Assembly: GCF_001693485.1 (NCBI RefSeq)
Contig: NZ_MAXC01000053.1
Span: 1-64,000 of the forward strand
Source: Bradyrhizobium sp. LMTR 3
GTDB taxonomy: Bacteria; Pseudomonadota; Alphaproteobacteria; Rhizobiales; Xanthobacteraceae
Reading direction: 5' to 3'
DNA length: 64,000 nt
The notes under the pieces were generated by a model. The model was not told where the DNA came from and did not search any database. It saw nothing but the letters and a program-made list of their open reading frames with translations. How positions within the stretch are numbered: position 1 is the stretch's first letter; every line of letters starts with the position of its first letter. The translations under genes and the position numbers were made by a program. This document shows, in pieces, positions 31,408 through 40,157 of the stretch.

Positions 31408-32821
31408 GCCGGATGCGGAATTCGCCGTCAAGAGCGATAGCGATGTCTTGCCAAATAAAAGGCAGCACATCGATCTCTCGGACTCCAATCTCGTGAGCCT
31501 TATCCTGCGGCTCGCCATCCCGTCTGTTGTTGGCTTATCGATCAACGCGTTACAGGAGGTCGTCAACGCAATCTTTGTTGGCGCACTTGGCGCGCAGGCG
31601 ATCGCAGCTGTCAGCATGACCTTGCCGATCGTGGTCCTGCTCGCGGCAGTCGGACAGGGGATCGGTGTTGGAACAGCGTCCTTCATATCTCGTCATCTTG
31701 GCGCCGGTGAGTACCTGGAGGCGAGTCGAGGCGCGAGTACTGCACTCGCGCTAGCCGCTCCGATCGGTATCTTCTTCACCGTCGCTCTTCTTCTAAATCT
31801 GCGAGGGATCTTCGTAACGCTCGGGGCCACTCCAACCATCATGCCCGTGGCGCTCGACTACGCAGCGACGCTATTATTCGGGTACACCCTGATGCTTCTA
31901 AACATGGTCAACGGCTTTATCGTAAGAGCCGAAGGCAATACACGATTCAGCATGTGGACGATGATTACCGCCTTCATGCTCAATGCTGCGCTTGATCCCG
32001 TCTTCATATTCTTACTGGACCTCGGTGTGCGTGGCGCAGCTCTCGCAACGCTGGTATCTCAGATCGCTGGTATTAGCCTTTATATTGCGTATTTTATGAA
32101 GCTTCGCGGAATAGTCCTCATTAGGATATCTCACATCTCGTTGCGAGCAGATCGCATCAGACAGCTGGCTTTGATAGGGGCGCCGGCGACCATGACCAGT
32201 GTTCTATCTGCTGTTGCTGTTATGCTTTTGTACGGGGCTGCTGCGCCGTTCGGCGACGATTCCATCGCTGCCGTGGGAATAGCTGTGCGAATCTTGACGA
32301 TCGGCGCACTGCCTATCACCGGCTTCTGTATAGGGTCTCAAGCTATCCTGGGGTTCGGTTGGGGCGCGCGCGACTTTGCTCGTGTATTAAAGGCTGCGAA
32401 GTTCATACTCTCCATGACTATCGCTCTTTCCGTTGCGTATTCTGCGGCCGTTGTGAGTTTTGCCCGGCCGTTGGTCAGGTTGTTCAGCGAAAGTGATAAG
32501 GTCACGGAAATTGCCGTCTCGGCCTGCATCGTCTTCCATCTCTTTTTTGGACTTTTCGGTATTCAGAGTTTCGTGACGACAATGCTTCAGTCGTTTGGGA
32601 GAGCACGCCTCAGTGCGATTGTGTCCTTGGCGAGGCAGGGCTTTCTCTTCATACCGGCCGTACTGTTATTCCCGCTCATATGGGGCTTCAACGGACTGTT
32701 GGCCAGTCAGGCAATCGCTGAATTGGGCGCCGGAATGATCGCGCTGTTCGTCATCTTCCACCAGTTCGCTGAGCTCAAACGAGCGCTCCGGGATGCTCAG
32801 TTTCGAAGACGGTTCTGGTGA
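31400..32821 (+). CDS. MATE-family efflux transporter
   Basis: 473 residues with about 12 membrane helices. The N-terminal hallmark LILRLAIPSVVGLSINALQE and the second-half repeat starting QLALIGAPATMTSVLSAV show the duplicated MATE fold; a charged soluble N-terminus of about 25 residues precedes it. MATE proteins expel organic compounds using a Na+ or H+ gradient. The start codon lies 8 bases inside the NRPS frame, so the two are translationally coupled and this protein is the likely exporter of the NRPS product (inference from coupling). The helical segments appear complete. Confidence 0.9.
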   Translation: MNEPDAEFAVKSDSDVLPNKRQHIDLSDSNLVSLILRLAIPSVVGLSINALQEVVNAIFVGALGAQAIAAVSMTLPIVVLLAAVGQGIGVGTASFISRHLGAGEYLEASRGASTALALAAPIGIFFTVALLLNLRGIFVTLGATPTIMPVALDYAATLLFGYTLMLLNMVNGFIVRAEGNTRFSMWTMITAFMLNAALDPVFIFLLDLGVRGAALATLVSQIAGISLYIAYFMKLRGIVLIRISHISLRADRIRQLALIGAPATMTSVLSAVAVMLLYGAAAPFGDDSIAAVGIAVRILTIGALPITGFCIGSQAILGFGWGARDFARVLKAAKFILSMTIALSVAYSAAVVSFARPLVRLFSESDKVTEIAVSACIVFHLFFGLFGIQSFVTTMLQSFGRARLSAIVSLARQGFLFIPAVLLFPLIWGFNGLLASQAIAELGAGMIALFVIFHQFAELKRALRDAQFRRRFW

Positions 32822-32824
32822 AGA

Positions 32825-33286
32825 CCTCGTCAAAATGCTTCTTATCGAGCTCGCGGAGACGGGCCATTTGGGCATAGTCGAAGACATTGCTGTGAAAGGC
32901 CCAGCTCGTCTGCAAGCCGCGGCGGCACGTCGAGATGAGCGGCCGCGTTGAGACGATATCGCCGCAAATTGGGGATTACAACGGCTTGCAGCACCAAAAT
33001 CCTATGGAGTAAGCATCGGCGAAGGTGCCATCGGCCGCCACATGGGCCCGGCCGGCTCCGCGAGCGGGATCAAGCTCGAGGATCGATTCCCTCAGTGACA
33101 CCGAGCGTCGGATGCTGCACCAGCTTTCCCAAACGGGCAGCGAACCGCTCCTGGTCGGCGGCATCGTGTTGACATTGGTTGCGGAAGAAAGATGACCTTG
33201 TGCTCGCGTAGCACTCTTTTGATTGCAGCAATCGTCGGGTCCGGGCAAATGCGTGCCGGTGGCGAAAACAGTGCATCAACGTTCAT
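32825..33286 (-). pseudogene. TauD/TfdA-family dioxygenase, decayed
   Basis: Reading leftward in shifting frames: TIAAIKRVLREHKVIFL, DQERFAARLGKLVQHPTLGV, SILELDPARGAGRAH, TFADAYS, and near the left end SNVFDYAQMARLRELDKKHF. This order matches the N-terminal and central parts of alpha-ketoglutarate-dependent taurine dioxygenase-like enzymes. The HxD iron ligands (W-H-T-D) fall in a damaged segment. At least three frameshifts are present. Confidence 0.55.
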
Positions 33287-34011
33287 TAATCAAAGGAATA
33301 TCTCATACTGGCACACACAGCGCAGCCGCGTGTTTTGTCCTGCTGCATTGTCGCGGATACAACAGGCGCAGATCGCCAGATAATGTCTCGGCCTCGCCCT
33401 ACGCACGCAACACCCGCGATCAGCGCATATACGTCAGGTCCCGGCTCCGGCAGTGAGTTTTCTGAAAGTCGTCCATTCGGCCCTGACGAGCTGACTGTGG
33501 CACTTCAGTTTAGGGGAGAGCCAAAAGGATACTTGCGAGAATGCGCCTTTGACGCCGAAAAGGTCGAGAGGCAATGGTGCGCAGCGTGAGCGAAGGCGGC
33601 TGGTGCCCTTGGTGCGGGCTCGATATGGCGCTAAAGGCCCGCGGACATCATCTGGCGTCGAAAGACAACACCGATTCACGAGCTCGAACCGTACATGTGC
33701 TGCCGGCACTTCTCTGAGCTACAAGGCTCCTTTCAAGCGCAGCCATCTGGTTGCGCTGCGCCCAAACAATCACCGATCGCCAATACCCGATCCGCGACGC
33801 CGAACGCGATCGCTGGCGTTGTCGGCGGGGTTTCATCGTCGGGGCAAAGATTGTAATAGGCCCACGTACAGGCTCGCGGCTGCGCCGCAGTGATCCAGCT
33901 TTTGAGATGGTGAGTCGCGCGAACCGGCTTCTTACTCATGCGGAGCGCAAGGTGCTCCACATCATTGATCGGAATGTTCTAGGATTGCATTCGAGATGGA
34001 TCCAAGCATGC
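33287..34011. other. No supportable gene
   Basis: Frames of up to 114 codons occur on both strands, but none has a recognisable domain. The last 200 bases hold the upstream region of the MFS gene. Confidence 0.4.
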
Positions 34012-35337
34012 ATGGCTAAACAATTCAATCAGCGAAGCTCGAAGCCAACCCTCCTTGCGGCAGATGAAGGCTTGACCAGCCATGCCGTGTTGGGCGCGAC
34101 GATCGGCAATATGCTCGAATTCTACGATTTCGGGACCTATAGCTTTTTCGCCATCCAGATCGGTCACGCGTTCTTCCCGGCGAAGGATCAGTTCGCCAGC
34201 CTCATGCTGTCGCTCGTGACCTTCGGAGCGGGTTTCGTGACCAGACCCATCGGGGCCATTGTGATCGGCTCGTACTCGGATCGAGTCGGACGCCGGCCCG
34301 CAATGACCGCCAGTTTTGTTATGATGAGTGTCGCGATACTCGTGTTGGCTGTGATGCCCTCGTACGACACGATAGGAATCGCCGCTCCGTTATTGGTTAT
34401 TTTCGCGCGTTTGGTGCAGGGCTTCGCCCTGGGAGGCGAAGTCGGTCCGACGACCGCCTATCTGATGGAAGCGGCTCCGGCCGGACGCCGGGGCCTTGCC
34501 GTCTCGTTTCAGCCTGCCAGCCAACAAATAGCTGCAACGGCCGGAGCGCTAGTCGGAGAAATACTCTCCCTCACTATGACAAGCGAGTCGCTGGATGCGT
34601 ACGGATGGCGGATCGCATTTCTGCTCGGCGCCTGTACGCTGCCGGTCGGACTTTGGTTGCGCAGGGCCCTCCCCGAAACGCTGCACCGACCTGAAGCGCC
34701 CGCCCTCGCCGTTGATCCCGCAAGGAAATTGCGTGCCAGCCGCCGCATGATGAGCTTGGGATTGATTATTTTGGCCAGCTGCACGATTATCACCTATGTC
34801 ACGGAATATATGACGACTTATGCACTGAACACCCTGCAAGTTGCCGCGCCTCTCGCCTTTGCGACGACGGTCGTCAGCAATGCAGTAGGGATTGCTGCCG
34901 CACTCCTGGGCGGTTGGCTCGCAGATCGGGCCGGACGCCGGCCCATCATGATATGGCCGCAGATCGCCGCGCTGCTGATGACCTATCCGGTGTTCTTGTG
35001 GATCGTAGAGAGCCGCAGTCCCATGGCGCTTCTCGGAGGTCTCGGCGCGCTCACCCTCGTCGGAACGATTCCGTATAGCGCCTTCTATGTTGGTATGGCC
35101 GAAGGCTTGCCCAAGAGCATCCGAGGCGGCGCCTTCGCGACGATCTACGCTGTTGCGATAGCGACCTTCGGAGGCACAGCTCAACTCGTCGTCGCTTGGC
35201 TGACCCACGTTACTGGGAACGCGCTGGCGCCCGCTTGGTACATGCTTGTCGCTACCGCCGCCGGACTCTGCGCCATGCTGATGATGCCCGAGACGGCACC
35301 GTCCAAAATTCGGGCCGCGAATACGCGGAGCCCGTAA
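34012..35337 (+). CDS. MFS transporter of the metabolite:H+ symporter (MHS) family
   Basis: 441 residues with 12 predicted membrane helices. The first helix GATIGNMLEFYDFGTYSFF, the loop SDRVGRRPAM between helices 2 and 3, GFALGGEVGPTTAYLMEAAP in helix 4, and the repeat loop ADRAGRRPIM in the second half are typical of the ProP/ShiA/CitA-like group, which takes up organic acids or osmolytes with protons. I chose the ATG at 34012 (MAKQFNQ) because it gives the normal short N-terminus; the open frame extends upstream to 33751 over poor sequence. The substrate cannot be assigned. It stands alone between relics. Confidence 0.85.
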   Translation: MAKQFNQRSSKPTLLAADEGLTSHAVLGATIGNMLEFYDFGTYSFFAIQIGHAFFPAKDQFASLMLSLVTFGAGFVTRPIGAIVIGSYSDRVGRRPAMTASFVMMSVAILVLAVMPSYDTIGIAAPLLVIFARLVQGFALGGEVGPTTAYLMEAAPAGRRGLAVSFQPASQQIAATAGALVGEILSLTMTSESLDAYGWRIAFLLGACTLPVGLWLRRALPETLHRPEAPALAVDPARKLRASRRMMSLGLIILASCTIITYVTEYMTTYALNTLQVAAPLAFATTVVSNAVGIAAALLGGWLADRAGRRPIMIWPQIAALLMTYPVFLWIVESRSPMALLGGLGALTLVGTIPYSAFYVGMAEGLPKSIRGGAFATIYAVAIATFGGTAQLVVAWLTHVTGNALAPAWYMLVATAAGLCAMLMMPETAPSKIRAANTRSP

Positions 35338-35872
35338 CAGCTTTGGACAATGCGACAACGGGTTACGGCTCCAGCCAGAGCCGCTTGCTGCCGCTCGTCC
35401 TGTCGGCGGCGAAAACGATCCGTGCGGCCTTCATCTTCAACCCGACGAGAACGTGTTTGAGATTGGAGATCAGTCGTCGCTGCACTTCCTGATGCGGCCC
35501 CTCCGGGAGACATTTCCGGATCCAGGCCTCCTAATCGGATCCGGTCGAGAGATTGACGTAGCCTGAGGGCTGCTCGGGTAGCTCGATAAGGCAGAACAAA
35601 TTCGGCCTCCGTGTATGGTCGTGTCCCGCAACCTCTAGGAGAGCGCGCCTTGCGATCGCGGTCAGTCTGCTTCGTGCGTCCGGTTCGCTATGCCGGCGCT
35701 GCGGGATCTCCTTCTGGCCGGTTGCGACGATCTTCAACGCGCCGTCGGACAAGCTTGACGAAGCCTATTGTGAGGGCTGCGATGGCCTTGCCGATGCCGG
35801 CGGTCGGAATTGTGACGGTACGGCTCATGCGCTCCCCCTTCGTGCGCCTACCATCGCTTTTTCACGTCGTTG
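35338..35872. other. No supportable gene
   Basis: A minus-strand reading from 35832 (MSRTVTIPTAGIGKAIAALT) resembles the start of a small Bradyrhizobium protein but stops within about 45 codons. Other frames are unconvincing. Confidence 0.35.
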
Positions 35873-36475
35873 TCAGCGGCCACCGTTAGGATTGCAGAAG
35901 GCCATTAGCGGGGTGAGATTGCCTGCGTCGGCAGCCTTCAGCGCTGCAATATAGGTAGTGCGCCGATCATTCATTTTTTGAAGGTCGTATCCACCCGCCC
36001 AATCGATAGGCTTCGCACCATAGACCCGCTCAAGCATCGTATCCGCCATGATCCGAGAATGCCGTCCGTTTCCGTTTGGAAATGGGTGGATTTGAACCAG
36101 CCGATGATGAAACCGTGCCGCTGCCTCCAATTCAGGATATGTCTTATTTTGTGACCAGTACCGCGCGTCATCCATCAACGTCCGCAATTGAACGGGGATG
36201 TGAAGAGGATCGACGCCGATATTCTTGCCAGTCTTGCGGAACGTACCTGCCCAGTCCCAGACGTCGCCAAACATCCGCTTATGCAGGCTAACTGCAAAGT
36301 CATCCGTCAGAACCTCGCCGCGATGGCGGCCAAGCCATTGCAAACCGGACTCGATATTCGCTTGCTCAAGTTCGTCCAGCTCTTCACGAGTGGTGATGTG
36401 CTTGAATTTCAAGCCCCCGAGCTCGTTGGGGTCTAGGGGTGTGGCGCCCTCCGGATATTCTGTCAGCCCGGTCAT
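35873..36475 (-). CDS. Fic-domain protein, 'mobile mystery protein B'
   Basis: 200 residues. The Fic core motif is HPFPNGNGRHSR (near 138-150), with the catalytic His and the GNGR anion loop but Asn instead of the usual Asp/Glu that binds Mg2+. An N-terminal TREELDELEQANIESGLQW segment precedes it. The sequence matches my recollection of the mobile mystery protein B family, which always travels with protein A. The ATG at 36475 overlaps the stop of gene A (ATGA), so the two are co-translated. Fic proteins transfer AMP or related groups to target proteins; a toxin-antitoxin-like role is inferred, not shown. The gene appears intact. Confidence 0.8.
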   Translation of the reverse strand: MTGLTEYPEGATPLDPNELGGLKFKHITTREELDELEQANIESGLQWLGRHRGEVLTDDFAVSLHKRMFGDVWDWAGTFRKTGKNIGVDPLHIPVQLRTLMDDARYWSQNKTYPELEAAARFHHRLVQIHPFPNGNGRHSRIMADTMLERVYGAKPIDWAGGYDLQKMNDRRTTYIAALKAADAGNLTPLMAFCNPNGGR

Positions 36476-36948
36476 TTGTCGCTCCAAAAATTGGACGGCA
36501 TCTCCCGCATGAGGTCGGCTGCTATACGTTCCACTTCCGCAGCGATCTTGGCATTGGAAAGTGCTTGGTCCTCAAGCGCCATGTGGGTGCTTGCCCGACC
36601 GACTAACGCCTGCGCCTTTTTTCGCGCCTGAGCAGCTATGACATCCTGGATCGTTCCGACGGGAAGGACGGCGTAGACAAACCGGCAGCCCATGGCCTCC
36701 GCTGCAGCCTGCATCGATTTCAGGGTTGCTGCGCCAGTAAGTTCAGCCTGCTCAATCTGAGGGATGCGAGCCCGGGTGACGCCCAACCTCTTCGCCAGCT
36801 GGGTGCCAGACATGCCTAGTGCGTTTCGGACCGTTCGGAACCACCCTTCCGGCGGTGTCCGCAAAGCGGCGTGGTCTGCCGCTGCCTTGTCGACAAGCCT
36901 CTGATATTGCTTCTGAACTACGTCTTGAACACTCATTTGCATACTCAT
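36472..36948 (-). CDS. Helix-turn-helix protein, 'mobile mystery protein A'
   Basis: 158 residues. A Cro/C1-type helix-turn-helix occupies about 40-95 (MSGTQLAKRLGVTRARIPQI), within the family pattern RTPPEGWFRTVRNALGMSG; the C-terminal part is helical and charged. It precedes and overlaps the Fic gene by four bases, as in all mobile mystery pairs I know. It probably represses its own operon: two palindromes lie just upstream of the start. Alternative in-frame starts exist at Met3 and Met5. Confidence 0.8.
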   Translation of the reverse strand: MSMQMSVQDVVQKQYQRLVDKAAADHAALRTPPEGWFRTVRNALGMSGTQLAKRLGVTRARIPQIEQAELTGAATLKSMQAAAEAMGCRFVYAVLPVGTIQDVIAAQARKKAQALVGRASTHMALEDQALSNAKIAAEVERIAADLMREMPSNFWSDK

Positions 36949-36971
36949 AGCTTGACAGATCGCCAGGACTT

Positions 36972-36989
36972 GTATAGATAAAACTATAC
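36972..36989. promoter_or_regulatory. Palindromic operator candidate for the mmpA-mmpB pair
   Basis: The inverted repeat GTATAG-N6-CTATAC lies 24 bases upstream of the mmpA start in an AT-rich promoter region. A half-site (CTATAC) recurs at about 37050. It is a plausible binding site for the helix-turn-helix protein. Confidence 0.5.
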
Positions 36990-37015
36990 GAGAATGGCAC
37001 TGAATGTCAATCTAT

Positions 37016-37045
37016 AGCTTTACATTCTAATCTGAATGTAAAGCT
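37016..37045. repeat. Perfect 12-bp inverted repeat (AGCTTTACATTC arms)
   Basis: The arms at 37016-37027 and 37034-37045 are perfect complements around a 6-base loop. It is AT-rich and lies between the mmpA promoter and a decayed mobilisation gene. It could be an operator or a terminator-like hairpin; no T-tract follows. Confidence 0.5.
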
Positions 37046-37570
37046 TAAACTATACAAACGTTCGGAACGGTCGCCTCGCCCCAAGCGTAGCCAGTCGGCT
37101 TCCGATTGCTCGATTTGAGGTTCTTCCAAGATTTTTTATTGGACATGCCGACTTGGTCTGCCTCTTTGGCCCCCGTGACATCGATCATGTTGGTCATGAA
37201 CTGATCGTAGTAGTTTCGAGCCTTCTCATCCCGACCAGGCTCCGCCTCGTAGATTTGTCTGCGGATTTTCGTCTCCAGCGATTTCCTCTCCCGCGCCTCC
37301 AACCGGGCCAGCGCCTTGAGCTTCCTTTCAAACAAGAACCGCTCGCGTTGATGGTGCCGGCCAAGCGCTTCGTTTCAAGACGCTGGCGTTCGGCAGGATT
37401 GATCTTCGGATCTTCCGAAGCGGCGCGATAACTGATCTAAGTCCAGGGACGCGCTCCAAAAAAATGCAAAGATCGCTCCGGCGGCGCGGGCGAAGGGCTT
37501 CTGTGCTTCCTTATGAGCGGCATGCAGCGCCATCCGAAGGCAATAATACTCGCGTTGACGAAACGTGGAG
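37045..37570 (-). pseudogene. Possible C-terminal remnant of a relaxase/mobilisation protein
   Basis: Two adjoining minus-strand frames carry REYYCLRMALHAAHKEAQKP then FARAAGAIFAFF, and after a frameshift ETKRLAGTIN, FERKLKALARLEARERKS and LETKIRRQIYEAEPGR. The long charged helices resemble the C-terminal tails of rhizobial relaxases, but no catalytic Tyr or His triad is present, so the assignment is tentative. The position next to an integrase supports a mobile-element origin. Confidence 0.4.
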
Positions 37571-37578
37571 TGATGTCG

Positions 37579-38670
37579 ATGCCCCGCAAACTGCCGCCTC
37601 ACGTTGAGCGCAATCACGTCAAGGGCCATACATACCTATCGTTTCGTCGCGGCAAAGGACATCGGCGTTCGTTTGCCGAATGACCCCGCAAGCGAAGAAT
37701 TTATGGCGGCGTACCAAGCCGCACTGCTAGGCCAGTCAGCCCCGGTTCGAGATCGGTTTGTGCCGGCCGCGCCAGGCGCCATCTCGGCGCTCATTGCCTC
37801 CTACATGAAGAGCGCCGAATACGTTGGCCTCCGTGATACGAGCAAGACAGGCTACATTAGCCGCCTTGAGACGCTCCGCACCGAACACGGTCATCGCACG
37901 GTCGCCGGGCTCTCGCGTGAGCGCATCATCACCGGCATTCTTCAGCCTATGCGGATCACCCCGGTGCGGCACTCGATACTCTGAAGAAGCTTCGGATCCT
38001 GATCCGTCTCGCGATCAACATCGGATGGCTGAAGCATGATCCCTCATTGGGTATCAAGCGGCCGGAGATCAAAAAAATTCGTCGTGGACCGATGACGAAA
38101 TTGAGCAATTCAAAAAACGCTGGCCGCTCGGCACCAAACAGCGCACGGCATTTCACCTTTTCCTCAATCTGGGTCAGCGCCGCTCCGACGTAGTCTGGAT
38201 GGCGCAGACGCACAATCACGGCAGAGCGCAAGATCAGGATAAAGCAACAGAAGACCGGGCGCGAGCTTCTCATCCCGTTACATCGGGACACCGTCGAAGC
38301 GCTCGACGCTTATGACATGCAACACGTCGTGATCATTACGACTGCTTACGGCAAGTCCTTCACCGTTGATGGTTTAGTGGATGGATGCGCAACGCTATCT
38401 CGGAGGCCGGACTGCCTCTCGATTGCAAGCCGCACGGCCTAAGGAAAGCCGCCGGACGTTTGCTCGCCGAAGCCGGCGCAACGGCGAAGATGATCATGTC
38501 TGTCCTCGGACACACGACGCTGGCTGAAGCTGAGCGCTATACCGAAGAGGCTTGGGCTTGCGGAAGACGCAGTGATCAAGCTTGAGGGACACAAGGCGAA
38601 CAGGATTGTCCAAACCACTTCCGTGGGCTTGGGAAAAAGCCGAAAACGAGAGGAAACTCAGATCGAAAGG
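37579..38670 (+). pseudogene. Decayed site-specific integrase adjoining a tRNA gene
   Basis: The ATG at 37579 starts MPRKLPPHVERNHVKGHTYL, an integrase N-terminus. Later blocks in changing frames are LPNDPASEEFMAAYQAAL, a core-binding region (LIASYMKSAEYVGLRDTSKT), an LGQRRSDVVW segment with the first catalytic Arg, KQQKTGRELLIPLH, and HGLRKAAGRLLAEAGATAK then MSVLGHTTLAEAERYTEEA with the H-x-x-R, His and Tyr residues. Four or more frameshifts make it inactive. It ends about 10 bases from a tRNA-Glu-like gene, the usual place for an element that integrated there. Confidence 0.7.
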
Positions 38671-38678
38671 AGTGAGGC

Positions 38679-38752
38679 TGGCGCTCCCTAGGGGAATCGA
38701 ACCCCTGTTTCAGCCTTGAGAGGCCGCGTCCTGACCGCTAGACGAAGGGAGC
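38679..38752 (-). tRNA. tRNA-Glu(CUC)-like gene with short anticodon loop
   Basis: The minus strand folds as a tRNA: a 7-bp acceptor (GCTCCCT/AGGGAGC), discriminator G, encoded CCA, D-arm GTC-loop-GAC, T-arm AGGGG-TTCGATT-CCCCT, and an anticodon stem CGGCC/GGCTG. The loop between is TCTCAA, only six bases instead of seven, so the total is 74. A missing C before it would restore loop CTCTCAA with anticodon CTC (Glu). It may be a damaged copy left by integration or decay. Confidence 0.7.
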
Positions 38753-38888
38753 AAACCATTGAAATGCAACTAAACTTGCGATCTTATCAACTCATTACAG
38801 CGCTTTTCCTGCGTCCGGCACGTGGTAGATTACCACATCTAACCCATTGAACTTACACACATGGTTGGTTCATTGGGGCATATAAGCG

Positions 38889-39140
38889 TCCGACCTTTTT
38901 CGCATGACGGATGCGAGCGATGCCGGAAACCACCTTACAGAAGATGATCGGCGCGATCACCAATCTTGATCGGCTTAATCAAGCCGTCGCCGAGCGACTT
39001 TACCAAGTTATTGGTCGCGAGAGACGGCGACAGCAGCGGACGAGGACACCGATCAGGATCGCGATCAGAACCTGGACATAAAGGAGGTTTCACCAGGTCG
39101 AGACGCCCGCGCGGCGGCCGCAGTTCCGATCCTGTCATGA
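38889..39140 (-). pseudogene. 5' fragment of a second dctA
   Basis: About 250 bases are clearly homologous to dctA 17983-18230 with scattered indels. The translated piece contains LATNNLVKSLGDGLIKPIK, matching LATNDWVKALGDGFIKLIK of DctA. Only the first roughly 80 codons are represented and they are frameshifted. It lies divergently from a modA copy, with the intergenic region also shared with the intact dctA upstream DNA. Confidence 0.75.
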
Positions 39141-39236
39141 TTTTCCTCCCTCAATACGCTCGAATATCTGGCCGCCGCGCGTTGAGAGGCGACCGACATA
39201 ACACGAGCGGCCAACCTGTCCGATTCAAGACGACGA

Positions 39237-39345
39237 TGTCGGAAGTCCGACGATCGGCAACATCATCCAAAAGCACGCAGTTACGCGTGTTTTCGCTGGC
39301 CATGCAAGGCACGCACCAGATCCGGCGAGCGGCACGCCGATTGCT
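39237..39345 (+). promoter_or_regulatory. NifA/RpoN promoter candidate of mod copy 1
   Basis: A -24/-12 element CGGCACG-N4-TTGCT lies at 39330-39345, one mismatch from the consensus TGGCACG-N4-TTGCW. About 78 bases upstream, a near-perfect NifA palindrome TGTCGG-N4-CCGACG (TGT-N10-ACG) lies at 39237-39252. It would drive modA-modB-modC. Confidence 0.6.
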
Positions 39346-39408
39346 GGGATCAGGAGCAAACCCGCCGCTGCCAAAGTGCTCGCAGCGGCCCCGTCTCAGG
39401 ACTGCCCG

Positions 39409-40140
39409 ATGAGCCGCGCTCGATTGATCCCGATCAAAGCACTGATGCCGCTTATGCTCGGAAGTGAAGAACGGGCGAAAATCAATGTCGCGGTTGCCGC
39501 CAAGTTCACCGAGCCGGCCGGGGACCTCGCAACCTTCAAGCAGAAATCCAAACAGAAGGCCGTGTTCGGCGCGAGCCGACAGCTTTATAGCCAGATTACG
39601 CCGGACGGGCTGCGCCAAGTGATTCTCTCGGCCGGCGATTCCCGCACGAAGAAATTGGTCGAGGATGTTCTCGCCGTACGTGAAAGCCGGCTCACCTACG
39701 CTAGGGGCAGCCTGGTGCTCTGGAGCAGGATGGCCAAGTTCGTGAACGGCTCCGACACGTTCAGGACAGCATCTTTCCTAAAATTGTCGATCTGCAACTC
39801 CGCCGCGGCGCTCTATGGCGCGGCTGCGGTGGAAGCGATGAAGGCGATCGACGTCTATGTCGGGATGCAACCGATGCTGGTCGAAAGCGCAACCATCACG
39901 CAGGCCTACCCAGTTGGTCGAGACGGTCAATGCCGAGCTCAGCGCCGCCCCGCATTCGCAACTCGCAGACAGCAAGACCGTTTCGCGCTGGCTCGTGCCG
40001 CAGGAGTTTGTGACCCGATCTTGCAGGACGTGGTGCGGTTGGAGACTGACGCCAATAAACGAGCGACGCGCGCCTTCCGTAAAGGGCCCGCTAGCCTACG
40101 CAATCATTGCGCGAGCATGACCATCTGCTCTGTGCTCGAA
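39409..40140 (+). pseudogene. modA copy 1, frameshifted
   Basis: Periplasmic molybdate-binding protein relic. Early blocks INVAVAAKFTEPAGDL and LVEDVLAVRESRLTYARGSL then VLWSRMAKF fit ModA, although the signal peptide is poor (a soluble segment follows MSRARLIPIKALMPLML). Near 39905 the frame shifts: QLVETVNAELSAAPHSQLAD and SKTVSRWLVPQEF are in one frame while DPILQDVVRLETDANKRATR is in the other, and the end KGPLAYAIIAR is shifted again. At least two indels, so no normal C-terminal lobe. A GTG at 39376 is an alternative start. Confidence 0.75.
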
Positions 40141-40157
40141 CGCTTAAGTTGACGCGC

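Noticed and set aside
33751..34011. N-terminal extension of the MFS transporter
   Set aside because: The 87 extra codons lack membrane character and are Arg-rich, and the ATG at 34012 gives the normal family N-terminus.
39409..40140. modA copy 1 as a functional gene
   Set aside because: The single long frame looks complete by length, but conserved ModA C-terminal blocks alternate between two frames and the signal peptide is poor.
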